This document shows positions 37,252-49,476 of a DNA stretch of 64,000 nucleotides, piece by piece; position 1 is the first letter of the stretch, and each line of letters starts with the position of its first letter. This DNA is from Psettodes erumei. Taxonomy: Eukaryota; Chordata; Actinopteri; Pleuronectiformes; Psettodidae. Location: positions 496,001 through 560,000 of the forward strand of contig JAFBJZ010000344.1 in NCBI GenBank assembly GCA_016785225.1. The letters run 5' to 3'. The translations under genes were made by a program, and so were the position numbers. Under the pieces are notes generated by a model, which saw only the letters and a list, made by a program, of their open reading frames with translations, was not told the DNA's origin and did not search any database.

Positions 37252-37354
37252 CAGGCTGTGCTTCTCCCAGCCTAATGAAACCATAATAGAGGATGACAGG
37301 GAGCAGGGTAGGATTGCGGCCTTCATAGATACACTGACTGGACCCGTATATCAA

Positions 37355-37394
37355 TGTGTGTGTGTGTGTGTGTGTGTATGCGTATGTGTGAGTG
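37355..37394 (+). repeat. (TG)n microsatellite, degenerating 3' end
   Basis: Eleven or more perfect TG units, then TATGCGTATGTGTGAGTGAG. Confidence 0.94.
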
Positions 37395-39657
37395 AGTTTT
37401 TTTTGCAGCCATGATATGTAGGGAAGGACAAGTGATTTAGTGAACAGGAGAGGCAGGCGTGGTTAACCGTCTCAACTGTGCCAACTGTGTAATCATGTGG
37501 AACGTCATTACAAATGTGGCTTCATTTGAAAACTGTACCACAGTAGCAGGTCGTTAAGTAAAATCAAAACTAATCAATAATTCTGCTGTGTCTGACCCAG
37601 CCAGCTGTCTCATATGAAGATAATGTCTTTTGCCTTTAAACGATGGCTCATTTCTGGGAGGGAGAGGAGGAGAGCGGTGGGATTCAGATGAGGGATATGC
37701 TCCGTGCCTTTTCTTTGTTTCCCTGGTTTACTTTTTTGAGTCTGTTAATCCCCTGGCAAACTCTGATGAGACTGCAACTCCCCAGGAGTGCTAACAGCAC
37801 ATCAATAATACATCCAGTCCAGCTGCATCCACTAAACTCTCCACACACACAAACATGCATCTCAGACACAAACATGCATGCTCTGTATCTCTCTCAAACA
37901 TACACACATACACCCTTTCCATTCTCCCTTCAACCATGGCTTGACTCCTTGCTGTCACTGTCATAAAAGCCTTGCATTATTTATTCATGGCAGTCCCAAA
38001 ATATGAGCTGGAACAAGAGGTGACACCTGAGGCATTTTCTAAAGGCTGCTGTATCATTCAAGAACAGACCGATTGCTTAGTATGAAAGGAAGGTGACATG
38101 TGTTGTTCAGGCATCTAGCCTTGGTACAAAGTGCCTCTGTATTTACACATGGATTGCATATCCAATATGGTGAACCACAAAGTGCAGATCAGGAAAAGCT
38201 GGAGCAACAGTGCCAAGCTCCAGCACGACATTAAGGATTTATTTCCCCCAATAAAGTCTCAGTTTATGCACTGAAAAGTATTGATTGTGTTGGTAAATAA
38301 CACAGGGCGGAAGAGAAAAAGTTAGCAAAACATTCACTGTATCCACTGATTGGTTAATACGTACAACTCAGATCATACAGTAACAGTTGCTGCTATAAAG
38401 TTGAAAAATAATGCATATTGTGTGGGATATTTTGTAACTTTAGACACTGGGTACCTCTTAACAAGGGCTATTGCCCAATGCATGCTGTGTGTGATTTCTG
38501 CATACAATGTTTGAAAATGTCCTTTGCCTCCTTAAAATTTGCATTTGTGGCTGTTATATGACAGCCAATTTTGTGAATGCAAAATTGTCTGTTTGTTATT
38601 CCACCCTGCCAGGAGGTCAAGAAATATTAAAAACACTCACAGAAGTGCAGTGGCAACCGTCCAGAATAACTAATTAATTTCAGTGCATATGGTGAGTGTA
38701 TCTTTTCTATTTTTGAGGGTTTATAGTTTTTGGAGATGTTAGTCAAGGCCAAAGTGGAAACGGCTCATTTTACTCGCATTCATAAGTGAAACCGAGACCT
38801 ACCTAGTCCCTAGCTGGCCTGTCACTGTGTTTTCAACTGAGACCAAGGCTGAAGATGAAATACAGGACATTACTTGAAAGAATGAAAAATATGCACAGCT
38901 AGTAATACAGACAAAGGAAAGGAAAATGTAGTTGTCAGTTTTGTTTTTCTTTTTATAGCAGACACACTTCAGTCAAGCCCCAAAGCTTAAATAACTACAA
39001 TGAAATACTGCAAACAAACATGTCATTCCTTAATAATGTTGGCTAAAAAGGATCAAAATGAAAATAAACTCTTTTAAACTTTGTGATACTTTTCAAGGAG
39101 AGGCTGTTCACCTTTTCCCAATTATCAGAGTCATTGTCTTAAAGAAAAAAAGAGGCTATTTTCCACAGAATCTGATGTGGAAATAATAAAATAAGGCCTT
39201 AAGCTTCTGATTGATGAGTTCCATCAGATCAGCATCGTGATTGATGGAGCTGTTTAAGTTTTTGCACTTAATGGAGCCTTAGACGGTTTGCTTGAATAAC
39301 AACTGAAGCTATAAAGGAATTTAAACTTAAATATAACCCAGTTAACTGAAAATTGTTTAGGATCTGAAATATTTCTCCACAGTTTATTATGTTTTTTCAT
39401 CTTTCTGTTTTATTTTTTTCCACTGTACCATTTAAGAGGAAACAAAACCATCTTACCTAAACCTCATGCTGACATGGTTGCAGTCCTTTTACATTCATTG
39501 GGAATGGTGACACTGAACCATAGTAAATGTTGGCACCGTAAAACCAAGACAATGAGTCCAAAAAATAGACATCTAGATGTTAAATCAATTTTCACACTGA
39601 GTGGCCAATTCCCCACAACAGGTAATTTCATATAATGTTATTTAGATTCATTAATAT

Positions 39658-39660
<3 letters not shown>
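37395..39660. other. Non-coding stretch, no gene seen
   Basis: An imperfect tandem pair 'ACACAAACATGCAT' repeated about 20 bases apart lies at 37846-37879. No coding signal was seen. A minus-strand TTTAG/GTAAGATGG donor-like site near 39457 has stops in all frames upstream. Confidence 0.45.

Positions 39661-39696
<36 letters not shown>
39661..39696 (+). repeat. (AT)18 microsatellite
   Basis: Eighteen perfect AT units. It is self-complementary and so can form a cruciform; such tracts are often unstable and hard to assemble. Confidence 0.96.
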
Positions 39697-39700
<4 letters not shown>

Positions 39701-40320
39701 CGGCCTTAATAATCATAAAGCAAATATATTCATATTCTCCGAGGATTCTACAATAGCTAACATGGTATGAGCCTCACCAGCCACCTGATTATTCCCCTGA
39801 AAGATAAATAAAAACAAATGTTCAAAATACTAATACTTAACAACAAATTGCACACAGACAAAATAAACTCCCCTCTGCAATCAATGTGATGACACTGTGT
39901 GGTAGCATATGTTAGTGGAATGATTCTCTGTTCAGTGGTCCACTGCTTATCAACACCTCCTTATAGCAGGCTCTGGGCTTTGTCTCCCTTTCCACCCTTA
40001 TTTTCTTCAGATAACAATTGAGAAAAGATTGCTTTTTGGTATTGGCCTAATTGGGATGACATGGCTCATCAACACCTAGGCTGAACCAACCCTGTCTCTT
40101 TGGTCTGAGTGGGAATAAGACTGAACAAACGAGGGGGAAAATCTTTGCTAATTCTGTGGACTGCTTGTGAAGAGGAATGACCAATTTCTGTTGTTTTTAT
40201 CTGTCTTTGCATGACCCCTGCAAATGTGCTGGATTTCTGAAAACACATATGTCTCCTTAATATTATTCCGGGAATAACAATGTATGGTAATTTTGTGGTT
40301 CTGTTGTCCTGCTTTGTTTC
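39697..40320. other. Non-coding stretch, no gene seen
   Basis: AT-rich, no coding or repeat signal beyond the flanking features. Confidence 0.45.
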
Positions 40321-40585
40321 ATCCTTCTGTCCATTTTTATACCAATCATCTTCAGGTTAACAGGGGACCAGAGCCTATCCCAGCAGGCTGGTGTAACCTG
40401 GCCTCCATACTGGACACCACTCTATTACAGAAATAACTCGTATGGACAGACTAACACATTGACAGTTTTAGAGTTCTTCTAACTTGTTTGTCTTAAACAA
40501 TGTAAAGCAGCAGCCTGTTCACCCTAAAACCCAGTACTTTTTTTCTTTTTTTGAGAGGTGATTATGCTACTCAGTGAACCATTGT
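40321..40585 (+). repeat. Teleost interspersed repeat, decayed copy
   Basis: The block order is 'CTGTCCATTTTTATACC', 'CAGGGGACCAGAGCCTATCC', 'CAGCAGGCTGGTGTAACCTG', 'ACTGGACACCACTCTATTAC', 'GGACAGACTAACACATTGAC', and finally 'GAGAGGTGATTATGCTACTC' with 'AGTGAACCATTGTG'. It follows a very common fish repeat that I know as 'CCATCCATTTTCTATACC... GGGGCTGGAGCCTATCCCAGC ... GTGAGGCGACAGTGCTAACC ... CACCGTG'. The CATC-rich head is missing, and the middle 'GGAGGAAACCGGAGTACC' block is lost or unrecognisable. It is non-coding and its class is unassigned. Confidence 0.55.
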
Positions 40586-43500
40586 GTTTATCTTTAGTTT
40601 CCTCCAAACTCCTCAAACTCCAAGAACATATTTTATTTTTTATATTTTAAAAATCATCAGTCAATGAGGTTAATGGCTTTAATTATGATAGCATTTTACC
40701 CAATATTGGACTGGCACTGATATAGTTGAGATAGTACTCTGTATGAGATGTACTGACTTCAGGGATGCTGTGGTAACTCAAACAGAGGATAGTTAGATGC
40801 ATATGGCTCCTAGGTATAACACACACTAAGGGGTAATCAATATCTGCCCTATTGCTTTGACAGAGGGAGGAAGGAAGGTAGAAAAGGAAGATGGAGAAAG
40901 GTAAGGGTGGAACCAGAGACAAAGAAAAAAACTCCTCTGGGATCGGTTCATGGAGGCACCACAGCTATTTTCCAGCCTTACTTAAAACAGAACCCCTGAA
41001 CACTCTCACGGTGCAGCAGTAAAGGTTATTCAAAACCCAGTGGTACGTTTGTGCAGAATCTGTTTTTGGTGTATGGTTCAAAGGCTACATTAGAATTTTT
41101 TTTGTTTGGAGACAGGAAAATAAGGGCACCATCAACATAGTGTATGTGGAAAACACATTCACACAATACACTTCATAAAACAGAAAAAACTATCAAAACT
41201 ATAATTGAAAATATTTTGGATCTTAATATCACAATGAGAATAAGTAAAACTTGTGAAGATATCCCCTTAGGGCAAGAAAACAGCCCTGCAAAAAGAATCT
41301 TTACTAATTCTGTGGAGGAAATCTTTTACATCCCTTATCTACCCAAACCAATTTCCTAATCCAGTGCTGTAGATAATCTACAAAAAAACTATGTAGTCAC
41401 CACAGAGTAATTGGGAAGAAATGTAGTAATATGTAAACTTAATTTCTAGGACGATAACAGACAGGACGACCAACTGACAGTGACAATGCTACCCCGAGAG
41501 CAATGTCAGACAGTAATGCTTTTGAACATTGATCCCACATGACTAGTTTTGAGTTAATTTTGTAAGGAATTTGTAACATTCTCAGAGCTTAGCCTCAAGA
41601 AATACTGTGCATCAGTGAATGACAACACGTTCTTTGACCTTAATACAGCTTGAGATGGTGCTGGAATTGAGAGACAGATGTTTGCAGAAATTCAGGTCGT
41701 AGTTAGGAAATGATCAGTCTGCAGTAAAAACTATAGCGGAGTCACACCTCGTTCAGTAACTAAGTAGACTGAACGGCCATCAAGAGTTAATGATGCAGCA
41801 TAGCAGGACAGTGGAGAGAGTTCTCTCTTCAGTGTATGCTGCTGTCTTCTGCCCAACTTCAAAGCCTGCTTTGAAGTCCCTAGGTGGAGATCCCGCCGTT
41901 CTCAGGGAGATATCTATCCTCTCTCTTCCCTCTCTTTTGTTAGCTAATGCACCGATGAAAACGGGGTTGAGTCTGAGAGAATGCCAAGGGAAGATCAAAG
42001 CACGAGGGGCAGAGGAGCCATGCAGTTAACTGCTTTGCCAGTCTTTGACTGAATGGATAATAGGAGAAGTACACTCAACTTCTGTTGAAACCTAAAATAA
42101 TATTAAAAATACTAATAAAAACAGAGCATTATACATCAAATTAAAAATATAAAATAAGGTGTTATAGCTGAATGCATGGCAGACAATGCTTTTCAAAGAC
42201 TGTGGGTGAGCACTGTTGTGTTTTGATTGTTTTTTATTTAGACACAATTGCTTGTGCTGACCGGCTGCTTTGTCACAGACTGTGGTGGCTTTAGGTACAG
42301 CAGTTACTTCAGCTCCAGGCTAAAAATTTATTTCAAAGCAGACAGCAGGATGATTGGCAAGTGATGGAGGATGAACCTGACCAAGTGAAGAGGAGGAGGG
42401 CAGAACTAATAATGCACTCTGCAGATAGGTGTATATTGTAGCAGCTGTTTGAATATAGATGATGTAGCTGTCTTCATACATACAGAGTACATGTGCTATG
42501 CGCCTGCATCAATCTCTATTAAATGTGGAGGCATGTTTTAAGTTGAACAATGCCATTTCCTACTTTTCAAACTGACCTGATTTTCCTCCAAGCCGCTGGT
42601 CTGAATAATGCAGCTGAACCTTTGTTTAACCCCTTTAGATTAGAAATTACATTCAACGAATACATTTCATCGTCAATGGGACGCTAATAAGTTAGCAATT
42701 TAGCATCATGCATCAGGTTTATTAAAGTGTCCCGGTGATGAACGCACACGTTCATATGGGTGAAGCAAATAAACTCAAGTTTATGCAACAAATAAACAAG
42801 TTGTGCAGAGCTAGTGTGAATCCACCCTACATGGGCTCCCGAAGCATCAAAAGGAAATATTGCTCAATTTAAATTTAATGACTGCTTCAGCTCCACCCGG
42901 CACTGGCAACTGGGCACCGCGCCCATGCACTAATAACAATAATGCACTGCTTTATGAAACGCCCTTCATACAAAAGTATATGTGTGTGTGACTCGCCGAG
43001 CACAGCACATTAATAACTTGGGTCCTAACTAAGAGGTTGAGTGCCTGCGAAATGCAGGAGCAAAGTGCAAAATTTAAGTATAAAGCACCATTTCAATCTT
43101 CTTTTGGAGTGCGATGGATAGATGCGTGAAAAGGAACATTATAGGGTAGGGGTGGGGTGTTAACTTACGGGAGTGCGCTACCAGGTGATGCAAGTTAGCT
43201 AGCATGAGCCCGCTTTTACTGGATGTCATCTGATGTATCGTGATCGATATAACTGTCAAAAATAAATGGCCATCAGCTTTTGATTGTATGATTATCATAC
43301 AAAAACCTACGCCTGGCTGTTTGATTTTTGCTCCACAGTTATAATCTGATTAGTAAACGAGAGAAATAAAAGATATTTGTACATGCAGAAACAGTCAGAT
43401 ATTAAATTTCAGCTTTTACATATATTAGTAATTGTCTCAACCAAATAGCACACATACAAGTAAACCTTTGTGGCTAATGCAAATTGCGGGTGTCTACAAG

Positions 43501-45757
43501 TTAAGTATTTTGGTATTCTTTAACTGTTTAGTATTCTTTAAAAGTGGTGTAATTTACAATGCTGACAATCATTCCCAGCATTGAAGAATGATACTTTTGT
43601 GTGTTCCATCTGTGTTGGGGTGCTGTTAAGTCAGCTGCACAGTGTGGGGTAACAGTGTGGAAATGTATTTCAGAGAGAGTGTAACAGAGGCAGGAAGGAA
43701 AAGAGCCAGCCACTTGAATGGCACATCAAAACACTCCAAAAGCATGAGCTCACATAAGTAGCCTTTTAAAGGTGGAGGTCCCCTCCAGCATCAAATCATT
43801 TTCTTTTTTCTCTTCATCCTTCATTCAGCCCTTAAGTGTATGATAATGAGTAGCAATCAAGGGTAGATACTTGTCTTTTGCTCAGTGAGGAGTTGGGATA
43901 CGAAATGGGCACTATACACCTACATACTGCAAGACGATTTGGTAATTTAAGGCCTTTATAAAAGAATAATAGTATATCAGCCTGATACAGAGGGGATATA
44001 AATTACATTGTGGTTGACCGGGAGTTGACTGGCTGTCTAGCATTTTATTCTGTGATTTTACACAGTAATCTAGTCATTTCAGCTACTATAACCATAGGGG
44101 GTGCTACTTTATAATTGAAGTCTGTAGCCAGTGATCAAACATACAACAATAAAAGCCCCTTCTCTCTTTTGCTATAAAACGTAAGAACACTTTCGTACGA
44201 GACATTGTACATGATGATAAATATAAAAGGATAAGTCTTGGTGAGAATATTTAATAGTCAAAGAGCTAATTCTAATCGAACAGCAGTACTTCATGGGAGG
44301 AATTTCTTGTTGCTGTCAGTAATATTTCTCCACAGAGTACTACTGCCACACTATTTGTCTCAGTTGTTGATTTCAAAAGTGATTTTAAGATTTGAAATTT
44401 GAGGCCTATCCAAATCTGATGCCACTGAGAGGTAAATGGGTTTGACCCACTCACCATGTTTCTGTCACACAGACCTTTCTCATTCTCAGAGCCTGGCTTT
44501 TTAGGGGCCCATCTCATCTCTGCACCCAATCCATCTCCACCTCCCTCTGATTTCTCATCTGATGTTTTTTGCGCTTACAGCATCCCTGTCTCCACTCTCA
44601 TCCCTTTTCACACACTCATGAATCGCTCCTTTGCTAAACCCCTCTCCACCATGTGGCTCTTGATTCCGTGTCTGACGTCCCACATTCTCGGGTTGCTCCT
44701 CTTTTCATCTGAGCTGCACAGTCAATTGTCTGCCTTTAAGAACGAATGCTGACAAAGAAGCTAATGTAGTTGAAATGATGCTGAGGATATGTTTTCGTAT
44801 CGAAGGATGGGTATGAGAGGGTGAGAGGTGGGTGGGTGCTGAGAACTGAGATCTAGGGGGCCAGCTGCCAATAGATTAATCCTTCTCTGTGCTTGAGCAA
44901 TGGAGCGTTTGGCAAACCAGTCACCATACACACAGCAGAGACGTGTGTGTGTTTGAGTGTATGCCCTTGCACGTGCGTGTGCATCACAAAAAGACAAGAG
45001 TGCTGAGCCCAGCTTGACAGTGGTCTCTCTGCTTCTGTTGGTGGGTGGTGGCTTGCCCCCTTTCAGATGGGTAGAGGCAGAGCAGCGAAAGCAGAAAACT
45101 AATCCAGCATAGCAAAGCAGCAGAGGCGCAGGAAACAAATTGCGTCAGCTCAACACCACGGCAGAACCTCTCAACATCGTTTAATGCTCCATAGAGTATC
45201 CATACCACAGCAGTCCCTGCTATTCAGCCAATTACTCAAATATTCTACATGTTCAGATGAGGTCATGAATAGTGCAACATGTGTATATTCTGTATATTTG
45301 GTAAGTCATTTGAACTGAACCTTTTTAAATAAATATTTCCCTGTATTTTAACTCTCTATGCTTTAAAAGCGACTTTGTTGTGTGTAAGTATTGAAATATA
45401 CATGTTTGACCGCTGTCTGTTGACAGAAGCTGCAATTTGAGCCATGTGGGGTTTTATCCAAAGCGAAAAGTTTAAAGTTTAACATGTCCATCAAAAATAT
45501 TGTTTGGCCATTCACCTCACAGTGGTGGTGTTTCAAATAAAGCTTGCAAGCTCTTAGAATTTCTTATCAAGTTATTTTCTCACAGCCCTCAAGCTCAGCG
45601 TGGGGGTAAATGCATGGGCTTGCAAATATGAAGGGTTTTTTCTGGACAGCCCCATTAGAAGTCTTCCTCTGTTTTTCCCACTGAGGTGTTCAGAGAAAAT
45701 AAAGAAGCAAATGGGTTAAGAGGCACATTTGTTTCTGATTATGGAAGTAAAATTTTA
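40586..45757. other. Non-coding stretch, no gene seen; CpG-enriched patch at about 42.65-43.32 kb
   Basis: No coding signal with splice support. Between about 42650 and 43320 CpG dinucleotides rise clearly above background ('CACCGCGCCCATG', 'GACTCGCCGAGC', 'GTATCGTGATCGATATA'), together with AAATTTAATG and CTAATAAC words. This may be regulatory. A minus-strand donor-like site ACATG/GTGAGTGG near 44454 follows an open frame but has no acceptor or clear start. Confidence 0.35.
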
Positions 45758-45910
45758 ACAGGTGCAGTTACACAGACTCCAATATTGTGAGATCAAACAG
45801 AGAATTCTGCATTAATTTGGGGTCATTAATCATTAAAGGCAAGCAAATAGCAATTAGTTAATGTTGATAAATGTTTAATGAATGTATCAATAAATGATCA
45901 TTAGGGTAGA
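45758..45910. promoter_or_regulatory. Putative enhancer-like element, dense TAAT/ATTA cores
   Basis: Between 45811 and 45905 there are about nine TAAT or ATTA homeodomain cores, including 'CATTAATTTGG', 'GGTCATTAATCATTAAAGG' and 'GCAATTAGTTAATG', in sequence without simple repeats. Dense homeodomain sites of this kind are typical of conserved developmental enhancers. AT-richness alone raises the chance count, so this remains inference. Confidence 0.25.
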
Positions 45911-46146
45911 ATACTCGTTGGAGGAAAAAAGTAGTGGACTGGTGGAATTCTTGGAATTGCCGATTCAGTGTGCATGTGTTGGTGTGGTTGTGTGTCACTT
46001 CAAATGCACATAGTATACGTATTTAAGTGCAGTGTGGGGTGTTTCGCTGGTGTGTGCATGCTGGTGGCAGCATTAATTGTACTGTTGACTGTATTTCTCA
46101 TGGAAAAGTATAGAAGGGGTGTATGACTTCTCCAGCTTTAAGCAGT
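45911..46146. other. Non-coding stretch, no gene seen
   Basis: TG-rich imperfect sequence near 45970-46000. Nothing else was seen. Confidence 0.4.
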
Positions 46147-46178
46147 CAGGCAGACAGACAGACAGACAGACAGACAGG
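46147..46178 (+). repeat. (CAGA)n microsatellite
   Basis: Eight CAGA-type units, with CAGG variants at both ends. Confidence 0.95.
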
Positions 46179-46360
46179 CGGATAGATTAATTCAGATCTA
46201 CCTTTGGGTTTTACTAGTGTGTTTAAGTTTGTACAGCGGAAGATGAAAAATCATCTTTGATTGTCAAGGCCACCTGATTTTCAGTATTCTTCCTTATATT
46301 GCCAAGTCAGTGAAAATTGCACTTGTTACATTGTGAACGGGAAGATGTAAAGGTGTAATA

Positions 46361-46380
46361 CACACACACACACACACGCA
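46361..46380 (+). repeat. (CA)n microsatellite, short
   Basis: Eight CA units, then CGCA. Confidence 0.9.
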
Positions 46381-47797
46381 CTTCCAGAGAGATTGTTCCT
46401 GTTTCTCTTTTATTGCGAGCTTTGGTCGTTGTTGCAAAATGTACAGTATGATATTTTTAGTCACAAACTGCCACAGATGGTAGAAAATGTACTCTCTTGG
46501 GTTTCATTAGGTGTTTTCACATGGCCACAGATAAAGTACTAAAATGCAGTGACTCATACAGCTGATTACCATGCAGGGGCTCTGGCTATTTATCATAGAT
46601 TTTTGAGTCTCTAAAAGGATGAAGGATAGATGTGCATATAGCATTGTTTAAGGAGGATGGAATTTACATATAAATTGGGAAGTGGAGGGAAGTGAGAAGG
46701 GTAAAAATGCGAGGGGCAGTGACAATACAAGGTTGTTGTGCTGTGAGCCAGGCTGGCATTTGTGATCTTAACGCATGTTTGCAGAAGTGTTTGGTGCCTC
46801 AAATCTCCATAATACAGCGGCTGGGCCTTGTGGTTCTACCTTGTGGTCTCTTTTTGTTTCTCTGAGGAGAGAAAGGGAATCAGTCCCTTGGAGACAGAAG
46901 GTAACAACAAAATGGCTGAAATATCTTCATCTCAAATCCTTGTAGATTAACCAGGTTGATTTGAACACCAAATCATGGGCATATTAGACATCCTTTGATA
47001 CATGCATGCATGACTTTGAACATTATGGCTGATCTCAATTGCGTTGTCAGAGAAATGTTGTTACAAACACCCATTTATCAGTTCTTATTGACCCAACCTG
47101 TTGATCACAGGATTGTTTTTATGAATGAATTTCCAACAATACTCCCTGCAATATTCCTCCACAGGTTTCCCTAATGACAGAGCAAAGTTTGCCTTTTTTT
47201 ACCATGTAAATAAATTATTATATCACTAGGTTACCAAATGCAAATAGAGCATCTCTCTGCTTTTAGCTGGGGAAACCATAAACAGAGACATCAATCGAAT
47301 ATGAACAGATAATGCATACTAAACAAGGAATCTAAATACTCTTTAGGTTATACAGCTGGCTCATTGTTCCTCTACTCTAAACAGAAGCAACACACACACA
47401 CAAAAAGCAATGCCACGGGCCTAATCAGCATTGTTAGTTACAGGTATTACTTTTCCCAGGAGCAAGTGGAGTACATTAATGTAACACAGGGGTTTTCAAC
47501 CGTTTCTCTGCAGCCGTTTGTGCAGTCTGTGACCATGTACACAGTAATTTATTTTCCTAATAATCATGCAAATATAGTATATAATTTTTATATACATTTA
47601 TACTATTTATTAACTATGTTTAATATTGTTTTTCTGCACCGGCATACCTGAAGAACAATTACCAGACAAGGTTAGAGCCAAAGAATGATATGAGACTGTA
47701 TCTGCCAAAAATGAAAAGAATACACTGTGCAAGTCAACACACCCACAAATAAAAAAAACACCTAATCTGAACACCCCTCCTCACCCTCAACAACAAT
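46381..47797. other. Non-coding stretch, no gene seen
   Basis: 47050-47300 is low-repeat and may be conserved. At 47487 'CAGGGGTTTTCAACCGTTTC' resembles the end of a hAT-type element (CAGGGGTTCTCAACC-like), but no matching partner end lies within reach. Confidence 0.4.
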
Positions 47798-47870
47798 CAG
47801 TGTTTCCCATACACTGTCTTGTATTTGGCGGCCCGCCACATTATCAACACTGACTGCCAATTGAGTTTCC
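47798..47870 (+). mobile_element. hAT-like non-autonomous DNA element, end fragment
   Basis: The sequence opens 'CAGTGTTTCCCATACACTG' and runs into 'GTATTTGGCGGCCCGCCACA' and 'TATCAACACTGACTGCCAAT'. CAGTGTTTCCC is a typical hAT-style terminal motif. The GGCGGCCCGCCAC block after it is one I recall from an abundant teleost element with that start. The opposite end (GGGAAACACTG) is not seen nearby, so this is a truncated copy. Target-site duplication cannot be assessed. Confidence 0.42.
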
Positions 47871-48015
47871 CTTCTTATAATGCCATTTAAAAACAACAGC
47901 TCTGTGTTGTATGGGTGCGTGTATAATAACATTGTTGCTGTCATACCTGGGTTACATTCAAACTTTTATTACATCACTCACGCTCACATACATGTGCAAG
48001 TCTAAGAAGTGTTTC
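47871..48015. other. Possible continuation of the hAT-like fragment; otherwise nothing seen
   Basis: No terminal repeat or coding signal was seen. Confidence 0.3.
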
Positions 48016-48050
48016 CAGTGTAATCCAAAAGTCTGAGACCACTTGCCCAG
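48016..48050 (+). mobile_element. Tc1/mariner-like terminal remnant
   Basis: 'CAGTGTAATCCAAAAGTCTG' followed by 'AGACCACTTGCC' resembles the terminal repeat of teleost Tc1-like elements that read CAGTGGGGTCCAAAAGTCTGAGACCA. No transposase ORF and no partner terminus were found, so this is at most a relic. Confidence 0.32.
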
Positions 48051-49476
48051 AATGGAAAGTGAATAGTTTGATTTTAAAAAAATTTAAATGTTTTGTACAT
48101 ACATGTTCCACAGGTGTGCCAGGTTAGTATTTTAGTAGAAAAATATGGCAATTCATTGTATGAATATTATAGATTATGCGGGCATGTGAACCCCATACAG
48201 AGCTGCTTTGAGAAAAAAAAACCCGGAACCCTGTCGTCTGCTGTGAATTTCTGTGCTGCTGTTTACTTGTGTTTGTACTCCTGTGCCTTACACCAGTTTC
48301 ATTGTGGCTGTCACATTAACATTCACCCTTACAGCTTTCAGTGAACCATTTCAAAGTGGCTGATTTCAGTCAACAACTCAAAATGCAATGGTGGTACATC
48401 TGGCCACAAACCTGCTAAACGGCATCAATGCAGTTTGAGAGCCAAACAAATAAAAGGTGTCTCCTTATTAGTGGAATATTAACAGAAAATTGATTTTCCC
48501 TAAAATAAAAGGTCAGTATAAATGACTCTAGCTCAGCTATTTATTAGCCCTCTATCTACAATCTAACAAATTACTGCTCCTGTGCATCTCAGTGGGTAGA
48601 ACAAATGGGAAAGCAGGAAAGCTACTTCTAAAATGTCATTCTATAATGTCAAACCATGGATTATATGTCAGAGTTTCAAAAACACCTGGTGTTCCTCGTA
48701 TTGCTTTGCTGTTGTCTAATAAATTGGTTTCTTTGGCTATGAAGAGTTGACTGTTTCTGCTGCCTCCCACTCACAATTATGCTCCCCCAGTGGGAAGTTG
48801 ACACTTACCTAGCAGGAGGTAGGCTATCCCTGCTTTAGCTGTAGTTAATGATGTAGTTCTTTGGTCAGATGCCAAAACAATCTAAAGACCAAATGGACTA
48901 TGATAGTTTTCACCTTTACAACACTTGGATGAAGTTGATTGGCACAGGCAAAGGTATTAACATACTATTTAAATTATTCAGTGGCATGGAAATACCAGGA
49001 TATTGTTTAATTACGGAACTATCTTTAGCATGATGCAAATGAAGGGTGTGCAGCAGTGTTAAATTCTGTTAAGCCATGAAGCCTAGGGTCCACGGTTCTG
49101 CTTATATTTCATGCTATGCACCCTGCCCCCGTCTCTCTTTGGTAAGCAGCATAGTGATAATGTGGTAATGAATATAGCTGGGGGTAGCTGGGGGAGGGGT
49201 TGTATATGGGAGTGTTTTGCATGCTTTCACCTTTTATTTAACTATAATTACTACTGCCTATACCTTCAATGACTTGCTAAGCCAATCTCTCAAATTGGAT
49301 GTCTGTATGAAATGGTTTCCCTGCAGATTGGTGTCCCTCACAGCTGCCTTACTACACTTTCATTACCCCTTTCCAGCTCACTTCACCCCCCCACCACTAC
49401 TGTTGCTGATAGCAATACCATGGTAAAATGATCATAGAACAAAAGAAAACAAAATACTATAAAATGTTTTAGCTTT
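48051..49476. other. Non-coding stretch, no gene seen
   Basis: A minus-strand GCTAG/GTAAGTGTC donor-like site near 48809 has only a weak acceptor upstream. No recognised repeat. Confidence 0.4.

Noticed and set aside
44761..45138. 125-codon minus-strand ORF
   Set aside because: It crosses TG-rich low-complexity sequence (THTQTH-like translation) and has no domain or splice sites.
46850..46903. Exon-like segment ending AGAAG/GTAACAAC
   Set aside because: The only upstream acceptor is GAG rather than CAG or TAG, despite a good T tract.
48580..48620. tRNA A-box-like words (CTCAGTGGGTAGAAC) suggesting a SINE head or tRNA
   Set aside because: No matching B box or tRNA fold follows.
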